Below the pieces are notes generated by a model. The model was not told where the DNA came from, did not search any database, and was given only the letters and a program-made list of their open reading frames with translations. From Pseudomonadota bacterium (GTDB lineage: Bacteria > Pseudomonadota > Gammaproteobacteria > Burkholderiales > Thiobacillaceae), in NCBI GenBank assembly GCA_021847385.1, contig JAJZTV010000051.1, forward strand, positions 1 through 10,747: a stretch of 10,747 bases of DNA, written 5' to 3'. Below are positions 1-6,396 of this stretch, in pieces. A program made the position numbers and the translations under genes. The number at the start of each line of letters is the position of its first letter. Within the stretch, counting starts at the first letter, position 1.

Positions 1-913
1 CATCATCGCCACTCGTGAAAGCCAGCTTGCCCTGTGGCAGGCCGAACATATCCGCGCCTGCCTGCGTGCGCGCTACCCCGATCTGCAAGTGGAGCTGCTT
101 GGCATGACCACCCAGGGCGACCAGATCTTGGATTCGCCTTTGTCGCGCATCGGCGGCAAGGGCCTGTTCGTCAAGGAGCTGGAGCAGGCCATGGCCGAGG
201 GGCGTGCCGATCTGGCGGTGCATTCGATGAAGGACGTGCCGATGGTGTTGCCCGAAGGTTTCGCGCTGACCGCGATCACCGAGCGGGAAGATCCGCGCGA
301 CGCCTTGATTTCCAACCGCTATAAAAACTTGGCCGAATTGCCGGCCGGGGCGGTGGTCGGTACTTCCAGCCTGCGCCGCCAGGCCCAGATTCGCGCACGT
401 TTCCCGCAGTTGAAGATCGAGACCTTGCGCGGCAACGTCAACACCCGGCTGCGCAAGTTGGATGAGGGCCAGTACGATGCGATCGTGCTCGCCGCGGCCG
501 GTTTGAAACGGCTGGAGCTGGGCCATCGCATCAGCGGCCTGCTGGCGCCGGAAGAAAGCCTGCCTGCGGTTGGCCAGGGTGCCCTGGGTATCGAGATTCG
601 TGGCGACCGCACCGATCTGGCGCAATTGCTGGCGCCGCTGAACGACGCGAATACCGCGGCCTGCGTGCGTGCCGAGCGCGAACTGGGCCGTGTGCTGCAA
701 GGCGGCTGCCAAGCGCCGATTGGTGGCTATGCCGAATTGATCGATGGCCGTTTGCGCTTGCGCGGCTTCGTGTCCGACTTGGATGGTGTGCGGTTCTACC
801 GCGCCGAGGCCGGCGGCGACATGGCCGACCCGGAAGCGCTGGGCCGACAGGTCGCCGAGGCCTTGCTCAAGCAGGGGGCCGACAAGGTCATGGCGGAGCT
901 GCTCGGGCACTGA
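1..913 (+). CDS. hemC: Porphobilinogen deaminase (hydroxymethylbilane synthase), 5' partial
   Basis: Cytosolic enzyme of heme biosynthesis that joins four porphobilinogen molecules into hydroxymethylbilane, the substrate of HemD next door. The reading frame is open from base 2 and begins IIATRESQLALWQAEHIR, the usual start of the family after only a few residues, so the true start lies a few codons upstream. An ATG at 89 is internal. Visible signatures are the HSMKDVP motif with the catalytic Asp at 233-235, the Arg-rich GTSSLRRQAQ segment, TLRGNVNTRLRKL, and GGCQAPIG, whose Cys (707-709) is the expected attachment point of the dipyrromethane cofactor. The 3' end is complete (TGA 911-913) and hemD starts one base later. 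Apart from the missing N-terminus it looks fully functional. Confidence 0.97.
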   Translation, partial: IIATRESQLALWQAEHIRACLRARYPDLQVELLGMTTQGDQILDSPLSRIGGKGLFVKELEQAMAEGRADLAVHSMKDVPMVLPEGFALTAITEREDPRDALISNRYKNLAELPAGAVVGTSSLRRQAQIRARFPQLKIETLRGNVNTRLRKLDEGQYDAIVLAAAGLKRLELGHRISGLLAPEESLPAVGQGALGIEIRGDRTDLAQLLAPLNDANTAACVRAERELGRVLQGGCQAPIGGYAELIDGRLRLRGFVSDLDGVRFYRAEAGGDMADPEALGRQVAEALLKQGADKVMAELLGH

Positions 914-914
914 C

Positions 915-1679
915 ATGAGCGCGCTCGCGGGTAAGGGCATCTTGGTGACCCGGCCGCGCGAGCAAGCGGAGCCGCTGTCCGGGCGTTTGCAGGCCGCAGG
1001 GGCCCGCGCCATTTCTTTCCCGGCCATCGAGATTGCGCCGCCGCTTGATCAGGCGCGGCTCGATGGCCTCATCGACCGTTTGGCCGACTTCGATTGGGTC
1101 GTTTTCATCAGCCCTACCGCCGTTTCTCGTTTCTTTGCCGCTCTGAACGAACGGGTCCTGCCCGCTGCGCTGCGCATTGCCGCGGTGGGTGAAGGTTCGG
1201 CCCGGGGCTTGCAGCGAAGGGGCGTCGGCGAGATCGTTTTTCCAGAGGGTGACGCCGATAGCGAAGCGTTGTTGGCGTTGCCGGCCATGCAAGCCGTGCA
1301 GGGAAAAAAAATATTGATCGTGCGCGGCGAGGGCGGTCGCGAGTTGCTGGCCGAGACCTTGCGCGCACGCGGTGCCCGGGTGGAGTATGCTGAATGCTAT
1401 CGCCGTCTGCGGCCGAGGGCCGATGCCGCGCCGATCTTGGCCGAGTTTCGGCGTGGCGGGATCGATGCGATCACGGCCACGAGTAGCGAGGGCGTGGGCA
1501 ATTTGTTCGCGCTGCTCGGCCGCGAAGGCGCGGTTTTTTTGCGCGACACGCCTTGGTTCGTGCCGCACGCCCGTATCGCGGAGGCGGCCCGTGTGCTGGG
1601 CGCGCGACGGGTGGCGGTGAGCGCACCGCGGGATGATGGTTTACTGACAACGCTGGAGGACTGGTTCGCCCATGGCTAA
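915..1679 (+). CDS. hemD: Uroporphyrinogen-III synthase
   Basis: Predicted to close and invert ring D of hydroxymethylbilane, giving uroporphyrinogen III, the branch point to heme, siroheme and B12. The product is 254 residues, normal for the family. The ATG at 915 is chosen because the protein then begins MSALAGKGILVTRPREQ, the family's first beta strand; upstream codons in this frame lie inside hemC. Characteristic patches are LVTRPREQ near residue 10, WVVFISPTAV, the linker region around ECYRR, and ATSSEGV near the second lobe. HemD sequences are very divergent, so order beside hemC is strong support. It starts 1 nt after hemC and overlaps hemX by 8 nt, implying translational coupling. Runs of 8 A (1304-1311) and 7 T (1534-1540) inside the gene stand out in this GC-rich sequence. 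Confidence 0.94.
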   Translation: MSALAGKGILVTRPREQAEPLSGRLQAAGARAISFPAIEIAPPLDQARLDGLIDRLADFDWVVFISPTAVSRFFAALNERVLPAALRIAAVGEGSARGLQRRGVGEIVFPEGDADSEALLALPAMQAVQGKKILIVRGEGGRELLAETLRARGARVEYAECYRRLRPRADAAPILAEFRRGGIDAITATSSEGVGNLFALLGREGAVFLRDTPWFVPHARIAEAARVLGARRVAVSAPRDDGLLTTLEDWFAHG

Positions 1680-2691
1680 TTCCATGCCCGAAACCGATCG
1701 CGCGCCGCGCTCGAGCCGGCAAGTGGCAGCCTTGCTGCTGGCAGGGTTGGCGCTGGCCGCTGCCGGCGGTGCGGCCTGGATGTTCCATGTGCGCATGCAG
1801 GCGTTGGAGCTGCAATTGGCCAAACGCATCGGCGAATTCGACGATGCCAATCGCCAGACCCAGGCCGCCAGCAAGCAGGCCGGCGCCACCCTGGAGTCGG
1901 TGCTGGCGCGTCTCGCGGTGTTGGAAGCAAAATCGCAGGAGGCGCAAAACCAGCAGCTCGCCTTGGCGGCGATGTACCAGGACTTGGCACGTAGCCAGGA
2001 CGAGCGCGTGCTGGCCGATATTGAGCAAAGCCTGTCGCTGGTGCAGCAGCATTTGCAGTTGGCCGGTAATGTGCGCGCGGCCTTGATCGCACTGGAGGCC
2101 GCCGAACAGCGCTTGAGTCGGCAAGGCAAACCGCAGTTCGCCGCGCTGCGCCAAGCCTTGGCGCGCGATGTCGAGCGCCTGCGCTTGCTGCCCATCGCCG
2201 ACATCACGGCATTGAATGCGCGCCTGGATGCCTTGATCGCGAACGTCGATGCGCTGAGGCCGGAATTCGAATCCGAGCCGCCGAGCAAGAAGGTCGTTCA
2301 ACCGGCTGCATCCGGGCCGGTCGACACCGCGACCCGTCTGGGGCGCGAGGTGTGGCAAGAGTTCAAACAATTGGTCCGCATCCGCCGGCTGGACCATCCG
2401 GATATGCCACTGCTGACGCCGGAGCAGGCCTATTTTTTACGCCAGAACCTGAAGCTGCGCTTGCTGTCTGCGCGGCTGGCCGCGCTGCAAAACGATCAAG
2501 CCACATGGCAGGCCGACCTGGATGCCGCCCAGGCCTGGGTGGCGCAATACTTCAACCGCAACGATCCCTTGACCCGTGCGACGCTGGATAGCCTCAAGCA
2601 TTTGGCCGGTGTTTCGGTTTCCATCGAGGCGGCCGACATATCGGCCAGCCTCAAGGCCTTGAACGAGGCGCGCAAGGGCGTGCGCGGCTGA
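1672..2691 (+). CDS. hemX: HemX family inner-membrane protein
   Basis: The product is 339 residues: a short charged N-terminus, one hydrophobic segment at about 18-38 (rich in Ala and Leu), then a long hydrophilic part that is helical and coiled-coil-like at about 40-90, with Gln-rich heptads. This is the layout of the proteobacterial HemX family (PF04375). The family is often labelled uroporphyrin-III C-methyltransferase, but no SAM-binding methyltransferase motif is visible here and the true role is unsettled. It probably sits in the inner membrane with a periplasmic domain. The start is supported by GGAGGA at 1655-1660 and by the 8-nt overlap with hemD. The hemY start follows its stop by 1 nt. 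Similarity is by layout and context more than by motif. Confidence 0.88.
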   Translation: MANSMPETDRAPRSSRQVAALLLAGLALAAAGGAAWMFHVRMQALELQLAKRIGEFDDANRQTQAASKQAGATLESVLARLAVLEAKSQEAQNQQLALAAMYQDLARSQDERVLADIEQSLSLVQQHLQLAGNVRAALIALEAAEQRLSRQGKPQFAALRQALARDVERLRLLPIADITALNARLDALIANVDALRPEFESEPPSKKVVQPAASGPVDTATRLGREVWQEFKQLVRIRRLDHPDMPLLTPEQAYFLRQNLKLRLLSARLAALQNDQATWQADLDAAQAWVAQYFNRNDPLTRATLDSLKHLAGVSVSIEAADISASLKALNEARKGVRG

Positions 2692-2692
2692 T

Positions 2693-3190
2693 ATGCGGAG
2701 CGCGCTCTGGATCTTGCTGCTGTTCGGACTGGCGGTCGTCTTCGTGCTGACCGCCCGGATCGATCAGGGCTATGTCTTGATCGTGTATCCGCCCTGGCGG
2801 GTGGAGCTGTCGTTCATGCTGGCCACGGTGCTGGCGATGCTGTTTTTTTTCATGGCTTACGCCGTGGTCCGCATCGTCCGTGTGGGCCTGCGCCTGCCGG
2901 CCGAGGTCAAGGCGTGGCGAGTCGAACGCCACAAGCGCAAGGCGGACGATGCCTTGAGCCAGGCGACCGCGGCCTTGATCGGCGGCGACGCGGCGGCCGC
3001 GCGCAAGCTGGCCGATCAAGTGTTGGCGGGCGAGGCGCCGCCATTGGCCGCATTGCTTGCCGCGCGGGCGGCCTTGGACATGGGCGATCGCGCCGCTGCG
3101 TCGGCCTATTTGACCAAGGCCGAATCGAGCGTCGATCGGCTGGAACGGGCGCGCGAATGCCTGGCGCAGCAGGCCGGCGAGGCGCCATAA
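2693..3190 (+). CDS. hemY: Short HemY-type protein (N-terminal membrane part and start of TPR region)
   Basis: This is a 165-residue membrane protein matching the N-terminal part of the proteobacterial HemY family (HemY_N type), which is unrelated to Bacillus HemY oxidase. Two hydrophobic helices lie at about 3-21 and 40-62, separated by a short loop with GYVLIVYPPWRVE. A basic stretch (residues 70-84) follows, then helical Ala-rich repeats at about 85-160 that look like TPR units. Full-length HemY proteins are about 400 residues, so more than half is absent. The stop at 3188-3190 is followed after 7 bp by the end of an intact convergent gene, so no downstream remainder exists and a simple frameshift does not explain it. 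Eight T at 2843-2850 lie in codons for the second helix. It is either a naturally short form or a truncated remnant that kept the membrane part. Confidence 0.85.
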   Translation: MRSALWILLLFGLAVVFVLTARIDQGYVLIVYPPWRVELSFMLATVLAMLFFFMAYAVVRIVRVGLRLPAEVKAWRVERHKRKADDALSQATAALIGGDAAAARKLADQVLAGEAPPLAALLAARAALDMGDRAAASAYLTKAESSVDRLERARECLAQQAGEAP

Positions 3191-3197
3191 CCCGGCT

Positions 3198-4406
3198 TTA
3201 CACCGCTTGCCCGGCCACCCAGCCCGACGACCAAGCCCATTGGAAGTTGTAGCCGCCAAGCCAGCCGGTTACATCGACCACTTCTCCGATGAAATATAAG
3301 CCCGGTACTGCCGTGGCCTCCATGGTTTTGGACGACAAAGCGCGGGTATCGACGCCGCCTAGCGTGACCTCGGCCTTGGCATAACCGAGGGTGCCGGACG
3401 GCATCAAGGCCCAGCCCTTCAGCGTTTCGGCCGCTGCCTGCAGCTCGCGCTTGGTCAAGTGCGCCATAGCCTTGTTGAAACCGAACAGACTGCACCATTC
3501 CTGCGCGAAGCGGCGCGGCAGGGTTTCGGCCAGCACATTGGCGAGCAGGCTATGGCTATGGCGGTGCGATTCCAACCAAGCATGGGCATCGAGTCCAGGC
3601 AAGAGATCGATGGCGATCGGCTGCTTCTTGTCGCTGCCATATTCCTGCTGCTGCCAATAGTTGGAGACCTGCAGAATGGCCGGACCGGACAGGCCGCGAT
3701 GGGTGAGCAGCACGTTTTCGCGAAAGCGCGGCTTGCTGCCCAGGCAACGGGTCTCTGCCTCGAACGAGGCGCCGGACAGGGGGTGCAGACGTTCCAGCGT
3801 TTCCGGCGCCAGCGCCAGCGGCACCAGCGCCGGCTTCGGTGCGACCACGGGCAGACCGAATCGCTCGGCCAGCTTGTAGCCGAAGGGGCTGGCGCCGATC
3901 TTGGGTGCGGCCAAGCCGCCGGTGGCGATCACCAGCGAGGTGCAGCGGAAGCTGCCCTGGGTGGTGGCGATCTCGAACCGGCGGTCTTTATCGGTATTGC
4001 GTGGCTCGATGCGTTCGACGCCGCAGCCGGTGGCCCACTGTACCTCGCCTTTGGCGCATTCGCGCTGGAGCAGGGCGACGATGTCCTGGGCCGAGTCGTC
4101 GCAGAACAACTGGCCGTGTGCGCGCTCGTGATAGCGGACCCGGTGGTGTTCGACCAGGGCAAGGAAGTCGCGTGCGGAAAACTGTTTCAGGGCCGAGCGG
4201 CTGAAGTGCGGGTTCTGCGACAGGTAGTGCTCCGGGCCGACATCGCGGTTGCTGAAGTTGCAGCGGCCACCGCCGGAGATGCGGATGCGCTCGCCGACCT
4301 TGTCGCTGTGGTCGACCAGCAGGACCCGGCGGCCGCGCTGGCCGGCCTGGGCCGCGCACATCATGCCGGCGGCGCCGGCACCAATGATGATGACATCGAA
4401 GGACAT
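3198..4406 (-). CDS. BaiN/YhiN (HI0933) family flavoprotein, NAD(P)/FAD-dependent oxidoreductase
   Basis: The product is a 402-residue soluble flavoprotein of the HI0933/YhiN family, also labelled BaiN or 'aminoacetone oxidase family'. The FAD-binding Rossmann motif GAGAAG is at residues 9-14, the family signature KVGERIRISGGGRCNFSN is at 37-53, and the C-terminal FAD-binding end reads GLYFIGEVVDVTGWLGGYNF. Both ends and the length are normal for the family, so it looks intact. The family's physiological reaction is not settled; the BaiN bile-acid role is known only from gut clostridia and should not be transferred. The start is the first Met before the Rossmann strand. A GAGG lies 13 nt upstream, further than ideal. 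It converges on hemY with a 7-bp gap and sits 52 bp downstream of the NTF2-like gene on the same strand. Confidence 0.9.
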   Translation of the reverse strand: MSFDVIIIGAGAAGMMCAAQAGQRGRRVLLVDHSDKVGERIRISGGGRCNFSNRDVGPEHYLSQNPHFSRSALKQFSARDFLALVEHHRVRYHERAHGQLFCDDSAQDIVALLQRECAKGEVQWATGCGVERIEPRNTDKDRRFEIATTQGSFRCTSLVIATGGLAAPKIGASPFGYKLAERFGLPVVAPKPALVPLALAPETLERLHPLSGASFEAETRCLGSKPRFRENVLLTHRGLSGPAILQVSNYWQQQEYGSDKKQPIAIDLLPGLDAHAWLESHRHSHSLLANVLAETLPRRFAQEWCSLFGFNKAMAHLTKRELQAAAETLKGWALMPSGTLGYAKAEVTLGGVDTRALSSKTMEATAVPGLYFIGEVVDVTGWLGGYNFQWAWSSGWVAGQAV

Positions 4407-4458
4407 GGGGGCGGATTATCCTCGCCGCCATGGCTTGCGGCCAGCCTCGTCGCCGCAC

Positions 4459-4917
4459 TCAGGCCGACACGGCGGCCTGATAGGCAACCAGCAGGCCGCC
4501 GTCTTCGATCGAGCCGTGATGGTGAATCTGCCGCCAACGCCGGCCGTCGAAGCGATAGATACGGCTGGTGCGGATCGCCAGATCGATGTGCCGGCCCGCC
4601 TGCTCGAAGCGGCCGCGTTCGCGGCCGGCCGCGCAAAACATGGCCGGCCCGAGATGCAGGCTGTAATCGTAGAACTCGACATAGACCCGAGCCTGGCCGG
4701 TGAACAGCCGGCGATAGAGCGGCTCGATCTCGGGCCAGCCGCGGCGAATGCCGCCCAAGGGGTTGTCGAGCACGCATTCGTCGAGTTGCCAGTTTTGCCG
4801 CATCAGCGCCAAGTCACGGCCGTTGAAGGCGCGGTAGAACTCGGCCAAGGCGCCGAATGGCGTGGCCGGGTCGCCGGCCTCGGCACCGGTGATGGGCAAG
4901 GTCTCCACAATCGTCAT
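4459..4917 (-). CDS. NTF2/SnoaL-like protein
   Basis: The product is a 152-residue soluble protein with the features of the NTF2-like/SnoaL fold: an N-terminal helix containing FYRAFNGRDLALMRQNW (about 25-42), a middle DNPLGGIRRGWPEIEPLYRRL segment, and C-terminal strands with YRFDGRRWRQIHHHGS. Such proteins are cyclases, isomerases, dehydratases or binding proteins with very diverse substrates, so no specific reaction is claimed. The ATG at 4917 is preferred over an upstream in-frame ATG at 4959 because it has GGAGG 5 nt before it and overlaps the tautomerase stop as ATGA. That overlap indicates translational coupling with the tautomerase-like gene and probable action on a shared substrate. 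Divergent lysR control of the pair is likely. Confidence 0.82.
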   Translation of the reverse strand: MTIVETLPITGAEAGDPATPFGALAEFYRAFNGRDLALMRQNWQLDECVLDNPLGGIRRGWPEIEPLYRRLFTGQARVYVEFYDYSLHLGPAMFCAAGRERGRFEQAGRHIDLAIRTSRIYRFDGRRWRQIHHHGSIEDGGLLVAYQAAVSA

Positions 4918-5369
4918 GTCGGCCTCCGCTGGGCTTGGCTGGCCCCGTCGTAGCCCCAATCGCTGCCCGGCACATCATGGATGACCACGTAGGCCGGGGT
5001 GTCGAGCGGCCCGAGGCAGTCGCCCAGCAAACGATGGAAATCGGCCAGGAAAGCGGCCTTCTCTTCGGCGCTATTGCTGCCCTGGGTGATCTTGATCTCG
5101 GCCATTGCCGCGCAGGCGCCGGTGGGCAAGGGCGAAGCACCGGCCAGCCAGCGCAAAGGCCGGGCCGTGCGCGTGCAGTGGCCGCGGGTCGGGATGGGGG
5201 CGCCGGCCAGGAACCAGCGATCGGGTGGCAGGGTTTCCACCGTGACCACGGTGAGGTCGGGCCGCTTGCGCAGGCGCTCGTTCATCAGTCGAGTCGTGCC
5301 TTGGCTCAACTGCCGGATCTGGTGTGGCGAGAGGTATTCGCTGGCGACGCGGATATGGATGTATGGCAT
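4914..5369 (-). CDS. 4-oxalocrotonate tautomerase-like protein
   Basis: The product is 151 residues. It begins Met-Pro-Tyr-Ile-His, placing a proline at position 2, which becomes the N-terminal catalytic Pro of the tautomerase superfamily after Met removal. The first beta-alpha unit is about residues 2-58. A second starts near residue 89 with AEIKITQGSNSAEEKAAF and ends VVIHDVPGSDWGYDG, a typical tautomerase half, so it is a fused two-unit protein. The second unit lacks its own Pro. Residues 51-60 (RWFLAGAPIP) and 73-82 (RWLAGASPLP) look like an internal duplication that lengthens the link between halves. The start at 5369 is favoured over 5387 because it exposes the Pro and has AAGGGAG 6 nt upstream. 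It is the first gene of a two-gene unit divergent from lysR. Substrate unknown. Confidence 0.86.
   Translation of the reverse strand: MPYIHIRVASEYLSPHQIRQLSQGTTRLMNERLRKRPDLTVVTVETLPPDRWFLAGAPIPTRGHCTRTARPLRWLAGASPLPTGACAAMAEIKITQGSNSAEEKAAFLADFHRLLGDCLGPLDTPAYVVIHDVPGSDWGYDGASQAQRRPT
4923..4927 (-). promoter_or_regulatory. Ribosome binding site of the NTF2-like gene
   Basis: GGAGG on the minus strand, 5 nt before the ATG at 4917, inside the 3' end of the tautomerase gene. It decides the start at 4917 over the upstream in-frame ATG at 4959. Confidence 0.7.
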
Positions 5370-5375
5370 GGCCGA

Positions 5376-5382
5376 CTCCCTT
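5376..5382 (-). promoter_or_regulatory. Ribosome binding site of the tautomerase-like gene
   Basis: AAGGGAG on the minus strand, 6 nt before the ATG at 5369. It supports the start that places Pro at position 2, as the tautomerase mechanism needs. Confidence 0.7.
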
Positions 5383-5398
5383 GGCAAATGGTGCGGGT

Positions 5399-5428
5399 AT
5401 TGTTGGGCCCGATCGATGGTTCAACAAT
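5399..5428. promoter_or_regulatory. Inverted repeat ATTGTTG-N16-CAACAAT, candidate LysR-type operator
   Basis: Perfect 7-bp arms at 5399-5405 and 5422-5428 lie in the 111-bp gap between the divergent tautomerase and lysR genes, in an AT-richer patch than the surroundings. LysR-type regulators commonly bind such dyads between themselves and a divergent target. The right arm overlaps the candidate -35 of lysR, which would fit autorepression. The repeat is seen directly; the operator role is inferred. Confidence 0.5.
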
Positions 5429-5448
5429 CCGTCATTTCGTCACATAAT
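5420..5448 (+). promoter_or_regulatory. Candidate sigma70 promoter for lysR
   Basis: A -35-like TTCAAC (5420-5425), a 17-nt spacer and a -10-like CATAAT (5443-5448, five of six consensus bases). Transcription would begin near 5455 and give a leader of about 26 nt before the lysR ATG. The -35 is weak and overlaps the right arm of the 5399-5428 dyad. No equally good promoter was found for the minus-strand pair. Confidence 0.4.
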
Positions 5449-5467
5449 TGTTTCCATTCAGGAAACA
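5449..5467. repeat. Inverted repeat TGTTTCC-N5-GGAAACA upstream of lysR
   Basis: A perfect 7-bp dyad (5449-5455 and 5461-5467) just before the lysR ribosome binding site. Its inner part, TTCCATTCAGGAA, fits the loose T-N11-A pattern of LysR-type sites. It would also overlap the predicted transcription start, so it could act as an operator or as an RNA hairpin next to the ribosome site. There is no T tract, so it is not a terminator. Confidence 0.45.
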
Positions 5468-5470
5468 TTT

Positions 5471-5476
5471 GGAGGG
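5471..5476 (+). promoter_or_regulatory. Ribosome binding site of lysR
   Basis: GGAGGG about 5 nt before the ATG at 5481. It decides that start over the in-frame ATG at 5448, which lies within the inverted repeat region and has no such site. Confidence 0.75.
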
Positions 5477-5480
5477 CCCG

Positions 5481-6389
5481 ATGCGTTGGCTTACCGAGAT
5501 GGGGGTGTTCGCCAAGGTGGTCGAGGCCGGCGGCTTCAGCAGGGCGGCCACTGCGTTGAATTTGACCCGCTCGGCGGTGAGCAAACAGGTCGCGCGTTTG
5601 GAAGACGGTTTGGGCGTGAAGCTGTTGCATCGCTCCACCCGCGCGATGAGCCTGACCGACGCCGGCCGGGCGGTATACGAGCAATGCGCGGTGCTGGCCA
5701 ACGCAGCCGACCAGGCGGTGGCGGCGGCCAGCCGCTTGCACGCCGAGCCGCGCGGCGTTTTGCGCGTGAGCGTATCGACCGCATTCGGGCCGCGTCATAT
5801 CGCCCCGCTATTGCCGGAGTTTTTGGCGCGCTATCCCGAATTGGAAATCGATCTGGTGCTGGTCGACCGCCATGTGGATCTGGCCGAGGAGGGCTTCGAT
5901 GTGGTGCTGCGCTTGACCGACCGGCCGCAGCCGAGCTTGGCGGCACGCAAGCTGGCCGATCTGCGTTTCGTCTTGTGCGCCTCGCCTGACTATCTCGCAG
6001 CGCACGGCAAACCCAGCCGCTTGGAGCAGTTGTCGGCGCACAATTGCGTGCGCCAACGCGTGGCTGAAGCGCCGAGCGCATGGCGGCTGGAAGGGCCGCG
6101 TGGTTTGGTCGCGCCGGAGATCTCGGGCAATGTGCTGGCCTCCAGCGGCGATGCCGTGCGTAGCTTGGTCTTGGCTGGCGCCGGCCTGGGCATCTTGCCG
6201 ACCTATCTGGCCGGCGACGATCTGCAAGCCGGGCGTCTGGTTCAAGTGCTGCCGCGCTATAAGCCGCTGGGTGGCTTCAATGCGCTGTATGCCTTGTACC
6301 TGCCGACCCGCCAGGGCAACCCCAAGGTGCGCGCCTTCATCGACTTTCTGGTCGAGCGGATCGGCAAGCCGCCGTATTGGGATGCCTGA
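5481..6389 (+). CDS. LysR-family transcriptional regulator
   Basis: The product is 302 residues, normal for the family. The N-terminal winged helix-turn-helix is clear: residues 1-60 contain FAKVVEAGGFSRAATALN, SAVSKQVARLEDGLGVKLLHR and STRAMSLTDAG. The effector-binding domain follows at about 87-290, beginning GVLRVSVSTAFGPRHIAPLL and including the GAGLGILPTYLAGDDL segment typical of the family. The start at 5481 removes 11 residues that precede the HTH in the longer frame. It is divergent from the tautomerase/NTF2-like pair, the usual position for a LysR regulator of its neighbours, with two inverted repeats in the shared gap. It likely responds to a small metabolite handled by those enzymes and may regulate itself. 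Its stop is 7 bp from the end of the convergent reductase gene, with no terminator visible between. Confidence 0.95.
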   Translation: MRWLTEMGVFAKVVEAGGFSRAATALNLTRSAVSKQVARLEDGLGVKLLHRSTRAMSLTDAGRAVYEQCAVLANAADQAVAAASRLHAEPRGVLRVSVSTAFGPRHIAPLLPEFLARYPELEIDLVLVDRHVDLAEEGFDVVLRLTDRPQPSLAARKLADLRFVLCASPDYLAAHGKPSRLEQLSAHNCVRQRVAEAPSAWRLEGPRGLVAPEISGNVLASSGDAVRSLVLAGAGLGILPTYLAGDDLQAGRLVQVLPRYKPLGGFNALYALYLPTRQGNPKVRAFIDFLVERIGKPPYWDA

Positions 6390-6396
6390 TCTTGAA

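Noticed and set aside
89..913. hemC starting at ATG 89
   Set aside because: The same frame upstream from base 2 encodes the conserved IATRES N-terminal region, so ATG 89 is an internal codon and the gene is cut by the window edge.
1471..2397. A 308-codon open frame on the - strand opposite hemD/hemX
   Set aside because: It is a mirror of hemX codons, Gln/Arg rich, with no domain. It conflicts with the coupled hemD-hemX reading frames.
1672..2691. hemX as a uroporphyrin-III C-methyltransferase
   Set aside because: The name is common in databases, but this protein has one membrane helix and a coiled coil and shows no SAM-methyltransferase motif.
3191..3197. A terminator in the convergent gaps hemY/flavoprotein (3191-3197) and lysR/reductase (6390-6396)
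   Set aside because: Both gaps are 7 bp and show no stem-loop with a T tract, so any termination must be Rho-dependent or by transcript collision.
3459..4703. A 414-codon open frame on the + strand opposite the flavoprotein gene
   Set aside because: It is antisense to a clear Rossmann flavoprotein with intact motifs, has low-complexity Ala/Gly/Arg composition and no recognisable domain. Such long shadow frames are normal in GC-rich DNA.
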